Of a stretch of 64,000 bases of DNA, positions 37,179 to 49,137 are shown piece by piece. The position numbers and the translations under genes were made by a program. The notes under the pieces are model-generated. The model was not told the DNA's origin. It did no database searches and worked only from the letters and a program-made list of their open reading frames with translations. This DNA comes from Polyodon spathula (Eukaryota > Chordata > Actinopteri > Acipenseriformes > Polyodontidae): contig NC_054538.1 in the NCBI RefSeq assembly GCF_017654505.1, forward strand, positions 63,099,678 through 63,163,677, read 5' to 3'. Position 1 is the first letter of the stretch. Every line of letters starts with the position of its first letter.

Positions 37179-37980
37179 TTATTGAGATTACAGTGCAGGG
37201 CAGTGAAAAGGTCATCATTATTATGCATTTAATCTAAATCTTTGGAAATTATTAAACATTTAACAAGAATGTAAAGATATGTATTTTTTATTTAACTTAA
37301 CTTCTGTCACTCTAGTTCCATAGAGTAAACGCATTTGTGTCTACAATGCAATCAAATCTGAATTTGACACAATCAAAAACCATCAGCACTTTTTTTCTGG
37401 GTATAAGCCAGGAAACAAATTAGACACTGTAGGATTGCCTATACACCTGCCCATAATTTTCATAGTAAGCTAAATACTGTAACTAATGTTCAAATATTAT
37501 ATAAATACACAAATATTACATATAGACCAAAAATGATTATAGTACACTAAACAGCTGGGGAACATTACGCCCTGCAATTTATAAAACAGAAGTGGAGGGG
37601 TCTTGTGGATTAAAATCAATTCAAGGTCAATTAGCATATACAGTGCTTAAAAATGTAAACAATTTTTGTATATGGGCTTAATGCCAAAATTATAAAACAA
37701 TAATACTTATATGAAAAAGAGATGCTGTCCCTTTGCTTATGAAACTTAACAGTATAGTTCCTGCAAGTGCATGTAAATTTTAGTTTAATTTTCAATCTAT
37801 ATTTAAAAAGCTCATTCATTTTCAGATGTTATAGCTTTTAAACTGTTGGACTGTCATTTAAATAAGTCATCAGGGAAGATCCTATTCAAATGAGGCTTTG
37901 CATGTTTTAACTGTTGAAGAAGCTGCAGTCAGTATATTAAACACAATCCCGTCCACATTGTGCTGTATGGGGTGTACTTA

Positions 37981-38350
37981 CAGCTTTGGCCGAACGTTTT
38001 GCGTCACCCTACAGAATTAAATAATTTTGCTTCATAAAGTCAGAAAAAAAAAACCTGCTGAATAATGTTATGTTAACATTTTAAATTACATACTGCTTTG
38101 TAGTATTCTATATACAGTACAATAAAAAATGAGAAACATGAAAAATGTGACATTTCAAAATCTAACATGAAATACTGTACTACTATTATGGCTTCATGTA
38201 GACTTTTGTGATATCATTTTGTAGGTTTTTTTTTTTTATTACAGGATGTTAAATATAAAATCTAAATCACAGTAAGTCATATAGTGGGCCTTTTTTTGTT
38301 ATGTGTCAATGCTTAAATTCTAGGTGATGTACAAATCTTAGTCATAGCTG
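37981..38350. mobile_element. Tc1/mariner-type MITE
   Basis: Left end CAGCTTTGGCCGAACGTTTT + GCGTCACC and right end, inverted, CAGCTATGACTAAGATTTGT + ACATCACC. TA dinucleotides flank both sides (37979-37980 and 38351-38352), the target duplication of Tc1/mariner transposons. The ends resemble the CAGCTxTGGCCAAAAGTTTTG family common in fish. The 370-bp interior has no transposase, so it depended on an autonomous relative. Confidence 0.78.
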
Positions 38351-38851
38351 TAGTGTGTTTATTTTAAAACGCACCATTTTCTAAATACCACTGCACAGTA
38401 TAAAGTAGTGGAGTCAAGGAAGACACTGTTGCCTTTTATGCAGTAAAGAGCTAACCAAGCTAGTTCTATCAGGTTGCAGCAAGGAAACGTTATACTTTTC
38501 TCAGCACAGATCCCATTCTCTTTGCTTTTCAAGTTGTTACCGCTAGAAAGAATGGAAACATGTATATTAGTCTACTTTGAGCAGGGTGTCTGGGAATGTA
38601 GTTGCCTTAGTACTTCAAACAATAAACTGCATTGTCATTTAAAAATAGATAAATAAATCATATTTGACTCTGATAAGTAGCATTGTTTTGTTTTCACACC
38701 ATCAGCGCATACACAGCCAGGATTCAAGCTCAATAGTTCAAAATGTGTTTTTCCTGAAAATATTTCCAGAAGTTTAATTTGAATCACTCCTATACTTTTC
38801 CTAAAACTAAAGACAAGTTTAGAAAATATTTAGTATAAGCATCATTTCAAG

Positions 38852-38939
<88 letters not shown>

Positions 38940-41630
38940 TAACTGCATTACAGAATTCTTCCTGTTAGGAACTGTTGTAGTGCTGCTGTCTGAGATGGAA
39001 TGTTGCTGTCCTCTGGTGGGTGTTTGAAAACTTGCTAAATTAAGAATGCTTAGCACTTAATTCTCTGCTGCACCATAATTGAGTGTTCTGAACATTTTAT
39101 ATTGTTGTCTGTGTTTATACTCCCTTTGAAGTGCAAGGGGATAGCTGTTGGAATGCAGTTGTGTTGCTATCATTTTTACTAAAGAAGGAATGAATTATCA
39201 TTTTTGAAAAAGAGCTTAATTCAGTTAATAAGAACAGATCAAATATTACAACCATCTATGGGCAGCTTTTTTTTTTTTTTGTAAGTAGATGTGAGTCCTT
39301 ATCAAAGAGGAAAATAAAGTACTTGAGTTTTTACAAGTGCTTTTCCAGGGCATGTCTGTTGAGCCACTAATACTCTTTTTTTTGTCATGAAACCGTTTTG
39401 CTCAATATGGAGGATATGGTAAATAACATTGTGCATGAAAACATATGCCAGTTAGAAATGTATATATTACTTCAATTACAGATAGCATATCATATATTCT
39501 TGAAGTTTTCAATGTGTATCAGGACTTGTTTTGGAAAATTATTGGTGGTAGTTATAGAAATTATTTGAGTAGTTATAGATTTCTTATTTAAAAAAACATT
39601 CTAACCAAGATAGACCCTTGAGTTGCAACAATTTCCAAAATTGTCTCAGATGTATTAAACAAACACCCAGTTGTGACAATCATCCTTGCACATACCAAGC
39701 ATACCATAATAAACAGGAAAACATCTTGCCACCTAGGCAGCAGCAGCAGCACCAGCAAAAACAAGGACAACTAACAGAAGATCTTTAAAAAGCAAGAAGC
39801 TTCATCTTAATTTTAGCAAAGAACCTGCTAACTTAACAATATTTTGACTAGAAGTCTTTCTCAATGCATTCAAATGTTTGTTATTACATGTATTAAGTTT
39901 ATTTTAGCATTTCAAAATGTAGCACTGTTTACAGTTTTCAAGTTATGATTGAGTGCCAGAATCTGATTTAAATCAAAGGACAGTGAAAGTAAAGCTGTCC
40001 TTCCATCTTAAGGAATATGCTGTGATCTTAAGGATACGTGTTGCAGAAGGCACACCCTAAGCCCTTAATCTATGCAAATCCATTACATATTTCCATCTGT
40101 TGTCTGTTTTTCATTCTGAATTATGATTTAAAGTGATTGCAGCTAACAAAATAATTCCATCAAATAAATCTTTGCACTTCTATGCACTTCTTTGTGTTTT
40201 ATTGGTCTCAGATGTGCAGTTTTAAAACAAAAGCATGTGATAGTGAACGTGTATTTTTATTTCAAAACATATTGTAGCAATTTGTTGATACGGACAGCAG
40301 ATTTGACAATCTACCCAAATAGCTGATGATTCACTAGTTAATAATGTGAATCAGTACTCAAACATTTTTTACATTCAAATGGCTGTTTGTATGCGGTAGT
40401 GTTCTAAGAGACATACACCTGAGTGGTTCAAACTGTGAAGGGAAATGGAGGTTCTATAATGATCTGAATCAATATCATAATGAAATGGTGAAGCAGCAGA
40501 CGAATTAAGAGATTTTGCAGGAATAAATATAATTGCCCACATACAGCTAAGAAAAATAGCCTCTGCTAGCAAATGACTGTTTAGTATACATAAATTATAA
40601 GGATTGCTGCTTCTTTTTTTAACAACCTTGCTGGACATTGAATCTAGAGCAATGGTATCCTAAACGTGTTCAAAACTGAAATGAAAATAAGGCATATATC
40701 TGTAATCAATCTGCCAAATCAATATTGTTACTATTAACACAGCCAATTTGCAAATCACAGTGATTTTTCTGTCTTCTTTTTTGAGTAACATTAACTTAAA
40801 TTGACTCTGAAGAAGTGGAAATATTTTCTGCTTTAAGCAGCCTCTCACAGATAGTTTCCTTTAGCCTTGCTTTATAGGTACTGGAAGCATTACATGTGTT
40901 TTATGAAATGAAGAAGCTGCAGAGCTGCCATTGTCAACAAAAATATCAGGAGCTGATTAGACACAATGTAGGATTTCACAGTTTAGTTGACTATGAGTGC
41001 TTGTCTAGATTGCAAACTTGCAAGCTGCTCTGTCAGACGGATTTAAATTTACATTCAGTTAATATAATACGTCTTGACTTTGTGGTTCAGAAATCTAGAA
41101 AACTTCAAACAGAAGATGTATTAATCCTATTAACAATACATATGTATTACATTCCATTATATTATTATACAAGTACAGATATTTTAATTACTTATTTTAA
41201 ACCAGATGTTAATAGTATTAGGGAAGATGTCTATTTGAAAGCATCTCTCAGTTCAGTTCACTTTGTGATACCCTCTTATTCCCACACAATCTTTTGGTCT
41301 GCATGCAAACAGATCAGGTTGTAGGAACAGGGATTGTGTAATGTGGTCACTATTTTTCTACAGTGGTGTTGTACAGTCAAACCCTTTTAACATCACTGTT
41401 TTATTGTTGTTCCTTTTGACAAGTCCAGCCCCACCTCCTCCCTCTCTCTATCTGGAAGACTTGAAGCTCACATTTCCACATGATTTGAATGGAATGAGGA
41501 AGGCTATTCACGTCGGGTTCTCCAGACAAGCTCAAAGCAAGCGCAAAACCCGTAAATGTCAGATTTGTAGAAAAACAGAATGATGAAAACACCATGACAG
41601 CCATGGGCTGCTATAAAAATGTAAGTGTGA
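38351..41630. other. No gene seen; long (AAT)n
   Basis: Contains (AAT)n at 38856-38939. A 142-codon plus-strand frame at 40896-41324 has no signal peptide, repeat or family motif and its base composition matches its surroundings. A frame ending RKCQICRKTE just before 41583 is likewise unsupported. Confidence 0.5.
38856..38939. repeat. (AAT)n microsatellite
   Basis: About 28 uninterrupted AAT units; encodes poly-Tyr on the minus strand. Confidence 0.97.
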
Positions 41631-41770
41631 CGTGTCATGAATTAGGTCAATGTGGGGGTAACAGGGCGGAGGCTAGGTTCAAACCAACAATCCCTCATAC
41701 CGCAAGCGAGCATCTTAACCACAATGCAAAATAGCCATGCTCATCTCATCACACTAACGGGACAGAATCA
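41631..41770 (-). mobile_element. tRNA-derived SINE head, minus strand
   Basis: On the minus strand there is an A-box TGGTTAAGATGC (41710-41721), then GCTTGCGGTATGAGGG, then a B-box GGTTTGAACC (41676-41685) 25-35 bp on, which is tRNA-like spacing. Sequence after the B-box (CTAGCCTCCGCCCTGTTACC) is the start of a SINE body. The tRNA part is better preserved than in the SINE at 2.2 kb and looks like a different family. The 3' end is not defined. Confidence 0.65.
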
Positions 41771-41910
41771 CTGACGGCAGGGAATCACACAGCATTGTCC
41801 ATTTCTTTTGGGTTTTAGTTCCATCTTTTGAAACCCAGGTTGTGACAACGGATTAAAAACTGGAATTTCACACTCTGAAGCTCATGTCTTAAATCTACAG
41901 CACCCTTTGC

Positions 41911-41911
41911 T

Positions 41912-41940
<29 letters not shown>
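41911..41940. repeat. Poly-T tract
   Basis: About 30 consecutive T, possibly the poly-A tail of a minus-strand retrotransposed copy. Confidence 0.9.
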
Positions 41941-41944
<4 letters not shown>

Positions 41945-43337
41945 CATTATACATTCTTTGTCTGGTGGAGCTGGTCAGAAAAAACACAATTGCAACATTT
42001 TTTTTTTCTTGTGATGGGTAAATAGCTAGCCATAACTATAACTTGTAGAGGAAATGTAGAAATAAGAAAAGCTATTTATTCTAAAAAATGTGCTGTGAAA
42101 TTCTTGATTTTCCAAGTTCAGAAAACAAGAAATATATTAATATAGTGTAATAGCATTAAAAAACCCACATGAGTTGTACATAAGCAATTAAATCAACCTA
42201 GTGGTGTGTGGTCAGAAATTAAATAAGTAAACAATAACAGATCAATGTGATCATACATCAGTTACACATCATGGTTCAAGACTGCCTCTTCCCAAGAACA
42301 TTTAAAAAGAAATTTGTCATGTTAGAAGAACATAGATATAGGTTACATGGTGGGTTTCGAAGAGCTTCCTTTGATAGAATGTCAGACCAAATTAGCTTCT
42401 GTACGTTGCCAATTTGGCAGACAAAGCTGATTATTTCCAGCAATTACGATGCATATGTGCACAAGATTATAATTAATATCCAGGGACGTCAATCACACTT
42501 TAATAATAATAATAATTTAGCATTTAGGGGCCAGATCGGGTTATTGGCATCTGTGCTTTTCATGTGAAATATAGGGCAATTAATAATGAAGTATTCAGCT
42601 CTGGTGCTCCAGCAATCGTTGCATTTTAATTTTAAAAGTCAACAGCAGCTGGACACGCAACCTGAGAAGCAGTTGAGTGTGAGGGTAAACAGAAAGCACC
42701 TGCAGCAAAGATGAGGGTCTGTGTACCCCTCGGGAAAATGAGAGAGCACAGCAACTGGCATGGCGTTCCTTTAACGCAGGTAATTTAACCCCTTGGGTAC
42801 CAAGTTGTCTGTACACTTGATGAAACATGTGCAAATCTTAGTTTACCCTCACAAATCAACGGAACAATACATTGTGTTTCCTTACATTTCACTGAAATTA
42901 ATACCTTTTGCCATTTTGTGTAAAAGAAAGATAACGACAAACAAAAAAAAGAAAAAAAAAAACGTTAAGACTTTGAAACAAACATACATAGTACATCTAG
43001 AGCCTCCGCTTCCAGGAACCCCTCCTTATTGCTGTGAAACTGATATTATATAAAGAATGTGTGGTACTGAATGTGTTTTTCTAAGAGAATGGACATGTTG
43101 AGATGGCCATGTTCCACCATTACCTTTACTTATTACTCCGACTAATTGCAATTAAAATAACGAACAGCATATGTCAAAGCGCCAGAGGCCTACATCCTGG
43201 CTTCCTGCAGTTATTCGGAATTAAGAGTAATAGTTGACAAATGAGAACTTGATTGGTAACATAAATTACTTTCCAGGCAATGACTATTGCACCAACTCTG
43301 ATTTAAGGTATAGCCTACATTTGCTATACTGTAAGTA

Positions 43338-43343
43338 TATATA

Positions 43344-43397
<54 letters not shown>
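43338..43397. repeat. (GT)n microsatellite
   Basis: A TATATGTG preface and about 22 GT units. Confidence 0.97.
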
Positions 43398-43399
<2 letters not shown>

Positions 43400-43464
43400 G
43401 TTCATTGTAATGGAACACTTAAAGTATAAAGCTCAGTATAAAAAGTGCATCCTTGAAACTAGCA

Positions 43465-43545
43465 ACTGTCCCACAGCACTGACGAGTACAGTGGCAACTG
43501 TCCCACAGCACTGATGAGTACAGTAGCCACTGTCCCACAATAGAT
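43465..43545. repeat. 33-bp tandem repeat, about 2.5 units
   Basis: AACTGTCCCACAGCACTGAC + GAGTACAGTGGC occurs twice with small changes, followed by a partial third ACTGTCCCACAA. Confidence 0.85.
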
Positions 43546-44029
43546 GCCCTTATAAGTCAACTGGTCTTTAGTATCTTGAAACTTATATTTAAAAGTGATC
43601 TAGCACAAAATAATCTGTAACCAAAATATGCATTTAAAAAAAATGTCTTCATACACAAAACTAGTTTCTAATAGCATCAACACCTCAAAATGTAGCCTGC
43701 AGCTAATTATCTACAGGTAATGACTGCTGCATCTTGCACTGATGCTAGATTGTTGCAATGTCACTGTACAGTAAGTAGTTCCACAGAAGTAGACTTCTTT
43801 CTTTGTAGAATTTTAAGGTTCAGTTTCTTATTTATTTATTTTTTTTACTTCATGTTTTTATTCTTTTTTTTCCCAAAATGATTAAGTTTCCGTGACAGGT
43901 GCTCCTGTAATGACTCCTCTCTATCTATAACTATAGCCTATTCTAATGACCCGCACAATGGCACAGAATGTCACAGCTCTTTACTATAAATCATCATATA
44001 ACTTTCTCCACATCTCTCCTTCCTGGGTG

Positions 44030-44165
44030 TAAAGAGGCAATTGGCTGGATCGTGGGTTTGGAGGACAGCCACTTCCCTTCCATTCTCTTGGGCTGTTGTG
44101 AGAAATTGCTGCAGTGGGAGGACGTTGTTGGACATTTAAATTGGGGAGATATTCAGGGATGAAAT
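44030..44165 (+). mobile_element. SINE 3' portion, 5'-truncated
   Basis: Ends TGTTGGACATTTAAATTGGG with preceding CTGCAGTGGGAGGACG, resembling the 3' part of the 2.2-kb SINE (GCTGTGAGGAC...ACTGGACATATCAAATTGGG on its minus strand). The tRNA-like head is absent. Confidence 0.5.
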
Positions 44166-44714
44166 AATTGGGAAGGAAACAGCTTCTCCAGATACTGTAC
44201 AGACTCAGACGAGCTTTTCAGCAGCTTGTATTGTTTTTTACTTTATTACGTGGCACTTGTATCATCCCACTTTTGGTAGCACTTCTGTCAGTGCTGAAAC
44301 AATCACACTCAATTGACATATGCACATGTGCACATGGCTGCACCAGGCATATTAACGAGCATGTTATAATGCACAGAACTGACACACAATCACTTACAAC
44401 AAAATGATATATTCCCTTAGATACAATACTTCAGGCATATTGCAAACATGTGTACTGTAAACACTGCATGTGACAAGAATATATATTTAAAAATACATTT
44501 GATGTATTTCCACGTTTGGTGCATCAAAATACAGTCTGTTATCATGTTATTATAGTGTATGCACATTTCCAGCTCCACTCTTCCCTTGTATTTTGGGTAA
44601 GGTTTTTTAGCAGACATTCTTAGTTGACATTGGCTCGCTGTAATGCAGTAACTGATGATTCTGATCTTGTTGTCATAGAAACTGACCAATAGGCATACTT
44701 TGAATGTCTCTGAG

Positions 44715-44716
<2 letters not shown>

Positions 44717-44791
<75 letters not shown>
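44717..44791. repeat. (AT)n microsatellite
   Basis: About 37 AT units. Confidence 0.97.
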
Positions 44792-44793
<2 letters not shown>

Positions 44794-45651
44794 TCATAGA
44801 GATACTCTATGAAAAAAGGGTAAAGAACTAAGTCAAACGCTGTGGACTCCCCATTGCTATGTGTGAAAGGCAACTAATTGCATCACATTCAACTAAATAT
44901 AAAACTCACATACTGAGTGAGAATTTTACAAAAATATATCGATATTTGCATCTAAACATGCTTTTTTTTGTACCAACGAATGAGTGTCAAGTAAGATGAT
45001 TTTTATAAAGAAGAATATATATTACAGAAAAAAAAAAAAAAACATTTGCAACAATAGCACGTGCAGAAGGTACCTCTTTCCATTATCCTTATCCTTGTCA
45101 TTATTAGTGCATGTTTGCAGTGTGGTATCCCGCCCCTGCCTCACACACACAGGTTGCTGGTGTGTCATGTGAAAGTGTTCCGGGGAACATCTACAACTGC
45201 AGAAGCATGTAGTGTACACACGATCTTTGCATCACCAATGGGATGGCTTCATTGAAGCTTTAGTTTCATGGTCTGTTGTAGCTCAAAGCCTGGGTGCCGG
45301 GATTTCCACTGTGTAGAACTGGGTTCTTGTCTGGGAATATGCTTTTATTATTTGATGTTCTCTATTTCATTTAAATTCTGTTTGAAACAAGGACTGAAGA
45401 TATGCATATTTATTTTATTGGCCAATTTATTTTATTTATTAAATTGGGTTATCAAGAAAAACCTCTGAAAAGCTCATAGAATCACTCACATCAATTTTCA
45501 TTAACTCTTTTTAGCATAAGTAAAATGGTGAAGTCAGTCACCAGAATGGCAGGTTTCAATCATATCTAAAACTCACACATGTGTTTTCTATTCCCACAAG
45601 AATATTCCTTTCTCTACTGTCCTATATAGAGGTTGCATTGCACCTGGTGTA

Positions 45652-45666
45652 CACCAGAGGGCACTG
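45652..45666 (+). promoter_or_regulatory. CTCF-like motif (sequence match only)
   Basis: CACCAGAGGGCACTG fits the CCASYAGRKGGCRS core at nearly every position. Single motif matches are frequent in large genomes, so binding is unproven. Confidence 0.3.
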
Positions 45667-47198
45667 TTACCTCTTTCAAAACGTGGTTCTGTCCACAGAC
45701 TATTGTAAGAATTATACAACTGTATAGGTTCTGCACATTCATTTTATTTTAAGTGAATACAATGCACTACATGTAACAAAATGCAGATGTACTGCACCCC
45801 TGTGTTTTATACATACCTGCTGTACATTCCAAGGAACATCCTTTGCTACACGCTAAAGTCATTATTGTGTCAGAATTGTTAACTTTAGATTACGTTTTGT
45901 GTAAAAAAAAAAAAAAAGAAAAAAGTTAATGATTTTTAAACATACATGACTTGTTTTGCAAATGAAGATTATTAATAGTATTGATAATTCACAGGACAGG
46001 AGCAAGGGTGGAGAAAGAACTTTGGGAATTGAGATAGGAGAGAAAAGCTTTATGACTTAGAAAAGAGGACAAGGTTTCCCCTCGGCTCGAGGAGAACCTT
46101 CCTGGCAGAGGACGAGGCCAACGCGGCTGGGCCTCTAAGGTTGGTAAGTGAGTTTCACTTGCTCCCAGAGGGAGACCGTTGCAGAGGTAGAGAAGGGAGG
46201 ATGGAGAAAAAAAAAAAGCAAGACAGCGAATAACAGCATGACTTGGGGTTTAAATAGGGAGATTGACAGATATTTTAGCCTGACAGAACGAGAGATGAGC
46301 CCTAGCTCCTGCCCCATGAACCACACAACAGGGTTACAATTAAAATTCTGTCTTTTTAGCTCACTTTTCTTTCATTAGAAAGTCTCAAGATTATACAATA
46401 AACATTCTGAACCAGTACAAGCACATTGTTTTCTTCTCAATCTTTCTATTGCTGCACTGCAATTGACTTTGATATACTGAGGCTATAAGAAAAGTGTATT
46501 CCCTGTGGCATGCACATGACTTTCTGCATCTAATAAAGGCACTGTGCCTAAAGGCACAAATATACTCCTTACCCACTTAATTTAACAAGGTCCCAGAGAC
46601 ATGGTGACATTTTATACCTGGCTCTCGGATAGCCCAACATCCACGTAAGCAGTACAAGAGTAAAGGTAATGAGAGAAACAGATTTGTTAAAATAAATCAA
46701 TTTGCCGTGTTTATACTTTACATGAATGACAGTCTATTTACAAATAGATAAGGAAACAAATGCAAGTTTAAAACAGGGCTTCTATTAAAGTGTCTCTATT
46801 GACAGTATAGTATGTATTTGGTACTGTAACCTATGTTGCTGTGCTTACAGGTTAACTTCATGTTTTTATGGCTGCTTTTAATGAATTTAAGAAACACCAT
46901 GAATAGGGTATTGAAAGGACATTAAACAGTGGTTAACATCAAAGTAGTTTTTTCAGAATGTTTATTTCCAAGGTTTTATTGAGAGCTTTTCATCTGGGCC
47001 GCGAGCTTCCTTGTGTTTTAACAATTATTAAAGCACTCGATTACTATACATATTAAAATATAAAAACCCATTAAATTGATCTGTGTTATTGATTGATTTG
47101 GGTTAGAAATAACTAATTTACTAGGCTAATTTACGACCCACATAGACACAGAGTTTTGCTGAAACAAAACTAAAAGAAAGAGAACGCCATGTAGAGCT

Positions 47199-47243
47199 GT
47201 GGTTCTCAACCCTGGTTCTGAGGACCCAATGTCCTGCTGTTTT
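47199..47243 (+). repeat. hAT-like terminal sequence
   Basis: GTGGTTCTCAACCCTGGTTC + TGAGGACCC is similar to the 16308 repeat end and to known hAT-like termini. It directly abuts the duplicated transposase segment. Confidence 0.45.
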
Positions 47244-47495
47244 TTTGTATGAGAGGGTGTCTGGTTGCCTTCAACGTCTGAAGCTGCCCTGGAGTAAACT
47301 CGCAAACGTGACCACAGATGGATCGCCAAATTTCACTGAAAAAAAATTCTTTAAAAAATGTTCTGAACATAGATCATGTTGTTTGCACAGCAATGAAAAT
47401 AGTGAACTACATTACAGCAAGGTGGCTTAATCATCGGCAATTCATTTCCCTTCTTGAGGGCACTGATGCTGAACATCAGGACTTACTTTATCATC
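47244..47495 (+). pseudogene. Duplicated 252-bp piece of hAT transposase
   Basis: This segment is identical, as far as I can read base by base, to 49680-49931, including the same internal deletion and frameshift. It carries YERVSGCLQRLKLPWSKLAN then VTTDGSPNFTEKK, and, one frame over, LNIDHVVCTAMKIVNYITAR then WLNHRQFISLLEG and LLYH, which are GTF2IRD2/ZBED-like hAT transposase blocks (the VTTDGxP and LNHRQF motifs). It begins immediately after a hAT-like terminal sequence and ends mid-protein at 47495, where the two copies diverge abruptly. Because the shared lesions predate the duplication, it copies an already dead gene. A recent local duplication, gene conversion or an assembly error are the options. 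Confidence 0.88.
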
Positions 47496-48036
47496 AAAGT
47501 AGTGGAAGCCTGTTAACTATAAAGAAGACAATCATAATGATGTGGTAGTTTTAGTATAATAGTCCGATGAACGATATTATTACTAGACTGAATGGAAGGT
47601 GTGTTTTCCCCTATAATACTAATTGCCATGCTTTCCGGCTCCTCCTTGATGATGCCACCCAGAAACTGAAGGGGAGACGCAGATTCAAAAGATGGATCTA
47701 GCCAGAAGGAAGGAGGACTACTAACGCGGCAACCCGACGTTCGGTCAGAGGTCCTTAAGTTAAGTAGTAACAGCCAAGAACATTGGCATATTGTACAAAT
47801 GTGTCCTGACTCATGCTAGCGGTGTATAAAGCAATAGTCATAGTTGCCATGCCATTGTGTCGAGCCGAGCAGTAAGGCCTGTGTCTCCCTTTAGTTTGTT
47901 CAGCAGGACCAGTGACGCAGCCAAGTGGGAGCCCAGCCAGTGAAGGAGCAGCCTGGCTGCTACGCGATGGATTTACAGCAAGATTTCAAGACTTTGTGGG
48001 TGTTCAATAAACGGAACTGTTAGAGGGGTGTTCTGC
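47496..48036 (+). other. LTR-like or promoter-like segment, unrecognised
   Basis: Contains a TATA-like GTGTATAAAGC near 47821, a GC-richer stretch (47880-47990) and a polyadenylation signal in TTCAATAAACGG near 48003-48014. That order resembles an LTR, but no TG...CA ends or target duplication could be fixed. Confidence 0.3.
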
Positions 48037-48480
48037 ATTGCCTCTGCTAGTATTGTTGTTGCTAATGGTTATTGCCTCTGCTATAGTTATTGCCTCTGCT
48101 AATGATTATTGCATCTGTTATGGTTATTGCCTCTGCTAATGATTATTGCCTCTTCTAATGATTATTGCCTCTGCTATAGTTATTGCCTCTGCTAGTGATT
48201 ATTGCCTCTGTTATAGTTATTGCCTTTGCTAAAGATTATTGTCTCTGCTATAGTTATTGCCTTTGCTGTAGTTATTGCCTCTGCTAATGATTATTGCCTC
48301 TGCTATAGTTATTGCCTCTGCTAGTGATTATTGCCTCTGCTAATGATTATTGCCTCTGCTATAGTTATTGCCTTTGCTAGTGATTATTGCCTCTGCTAAT
48401 GATTATTGCCTCTGCTGTAGTTATTGCCTTTGCTGTAGTTACAGTATCGCCTCTGTTAATAATCATTGCCTCTATAAAGG
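48037..48480 (+). repeat. 18/19-bp minisatellite
   Basis: About 24 units alternating between ATTGCCTCTGCTATAGTT (18 bp) and ATTGCCTCTGCTAATGATT (19 bp), with scattered variants (TTTGCT, TCTTCT, GTTATGG). The two unit types frequently alternate, giving a 37-bp higher-order pattern in places. Confidence 0.93.
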
Positions 48481-49076
48481 TTAATTGTGGGGCTGTTACT
48501 AATTGCTTGGCAAGGATTTTATCCTTGTTGGTACTCAGTATCTGCCATATGTTTAAGGTGATTGAGTTGATCCTGATGTTATATTACTTTGAACTTTGCA
48601 TCAGTATTGCTATACGTTTTGCCTCAGTATCACTACTATTAGTATAGTGTAATTATGTAATTTAGGTGCTAGTAGTTTGGGCACGTTTGTGTAAGTTTTA
48701 TAATCATAGTTAATTGCGCACTTACCGTGGTGGGAGTGCCCCTTCCAGACAGAGCCCTGTAGGGTGTTAAGGGCTATTTTTAGGATTGTGATTTAGTTAT
48801 TATACTAGTTATTACATATCTTCTTGTTATTGAAGTTTTAGACAGAGTAAGATTATCCCCACACTACTTGGTTACTGAGCATGACAGTTGGACAGGACTG
48901 GGCCAGTGCATAGGCTTACGGCCCCGGTGATAGTGGTATAGCAGGTCCAACAGTGTTAAGCTCCATTTATAGCAGGCTGCTGTTATTATCAGTCAAGCGA
49001 TTAGTTTAAACATTTTGATGGTGTTTGTGTATAAAGATTTGTGTAATAAAAAGTGTTACCAAATAGCTATTGATTG

Positions 49077-49079
<3 letters not shown>
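48481..49079. other. No gene seen
   Basis: Unrecognised, moderately GC-balanced DNA between the minisatellite and the (GT)n tract. No motifs found. Confidence 0.45.

Positions 49080-49134
<55 letters not shown>
49080..49134. repeat. (GT)n microsatellite
   Basis: About 27 GT units; it appears to replace the left end of the hAT element that follows. Confidence 0.97.

Positions 49135-49136
<2 letters not shown>

Positions 49137-49137
<1 letters not shown>

Larger units (their letters stand above)
41771..44029. other. No gene seen; simple repeats
   Basis: T run at 41911-41940, (GT)n at 43338-43397, and a 33-bp imperfect tandem at 43465-43545. The stretch about 42240-42560 is high-complexity with AATTA-type homeodomain-like cores and may be worth aligning to relatives. 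Confidence 0.45.
44166..47198. other. No gene seen; long (AT)n; one CTCF-like motif
   Basis: (AT)n at 44717-44791. CACCAGAGGGCACTG at 45652-45666 matches the CTCF core. At 46070-46150 there is a relatively CpG-rich patch followed by GGTTG|GTAAGTGAG, which looks like a splice donor but has no recognisable coding sequence before it. Confidence 0.45.

Noticed and set aside
40896..41324. 142-codon plus-strand open frame as a gene
   Set aside because: No signal peptide, domain, repeat or family motif; base composition equals the surroundings; expected occasionally by chance in 64 kb.
41676..41721. Functional tRNA gene
   Set aside because: A- and B-boxes are present but the cloverleaf arms do not pair and a SINE body follows.
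42785..42810. TTAACCCCTTGGGTACCAAG as a piggyBac end
   Set aside because: No partner end nearby, and the match to known piggyBac ends is weaker than at 62.4 kb.
44417..44873. Tyr/Ile-rich open frames as proteins
   Set aside because: They are translations of an (AT)n microsatellite, as are similar frames at 7.9 and 23.4 kb.
48037..48480. CRISPR-like array
   Set aside because: Units are contiguous with no unique spacers and the genome is eukaryotic; it is a minisatellite.
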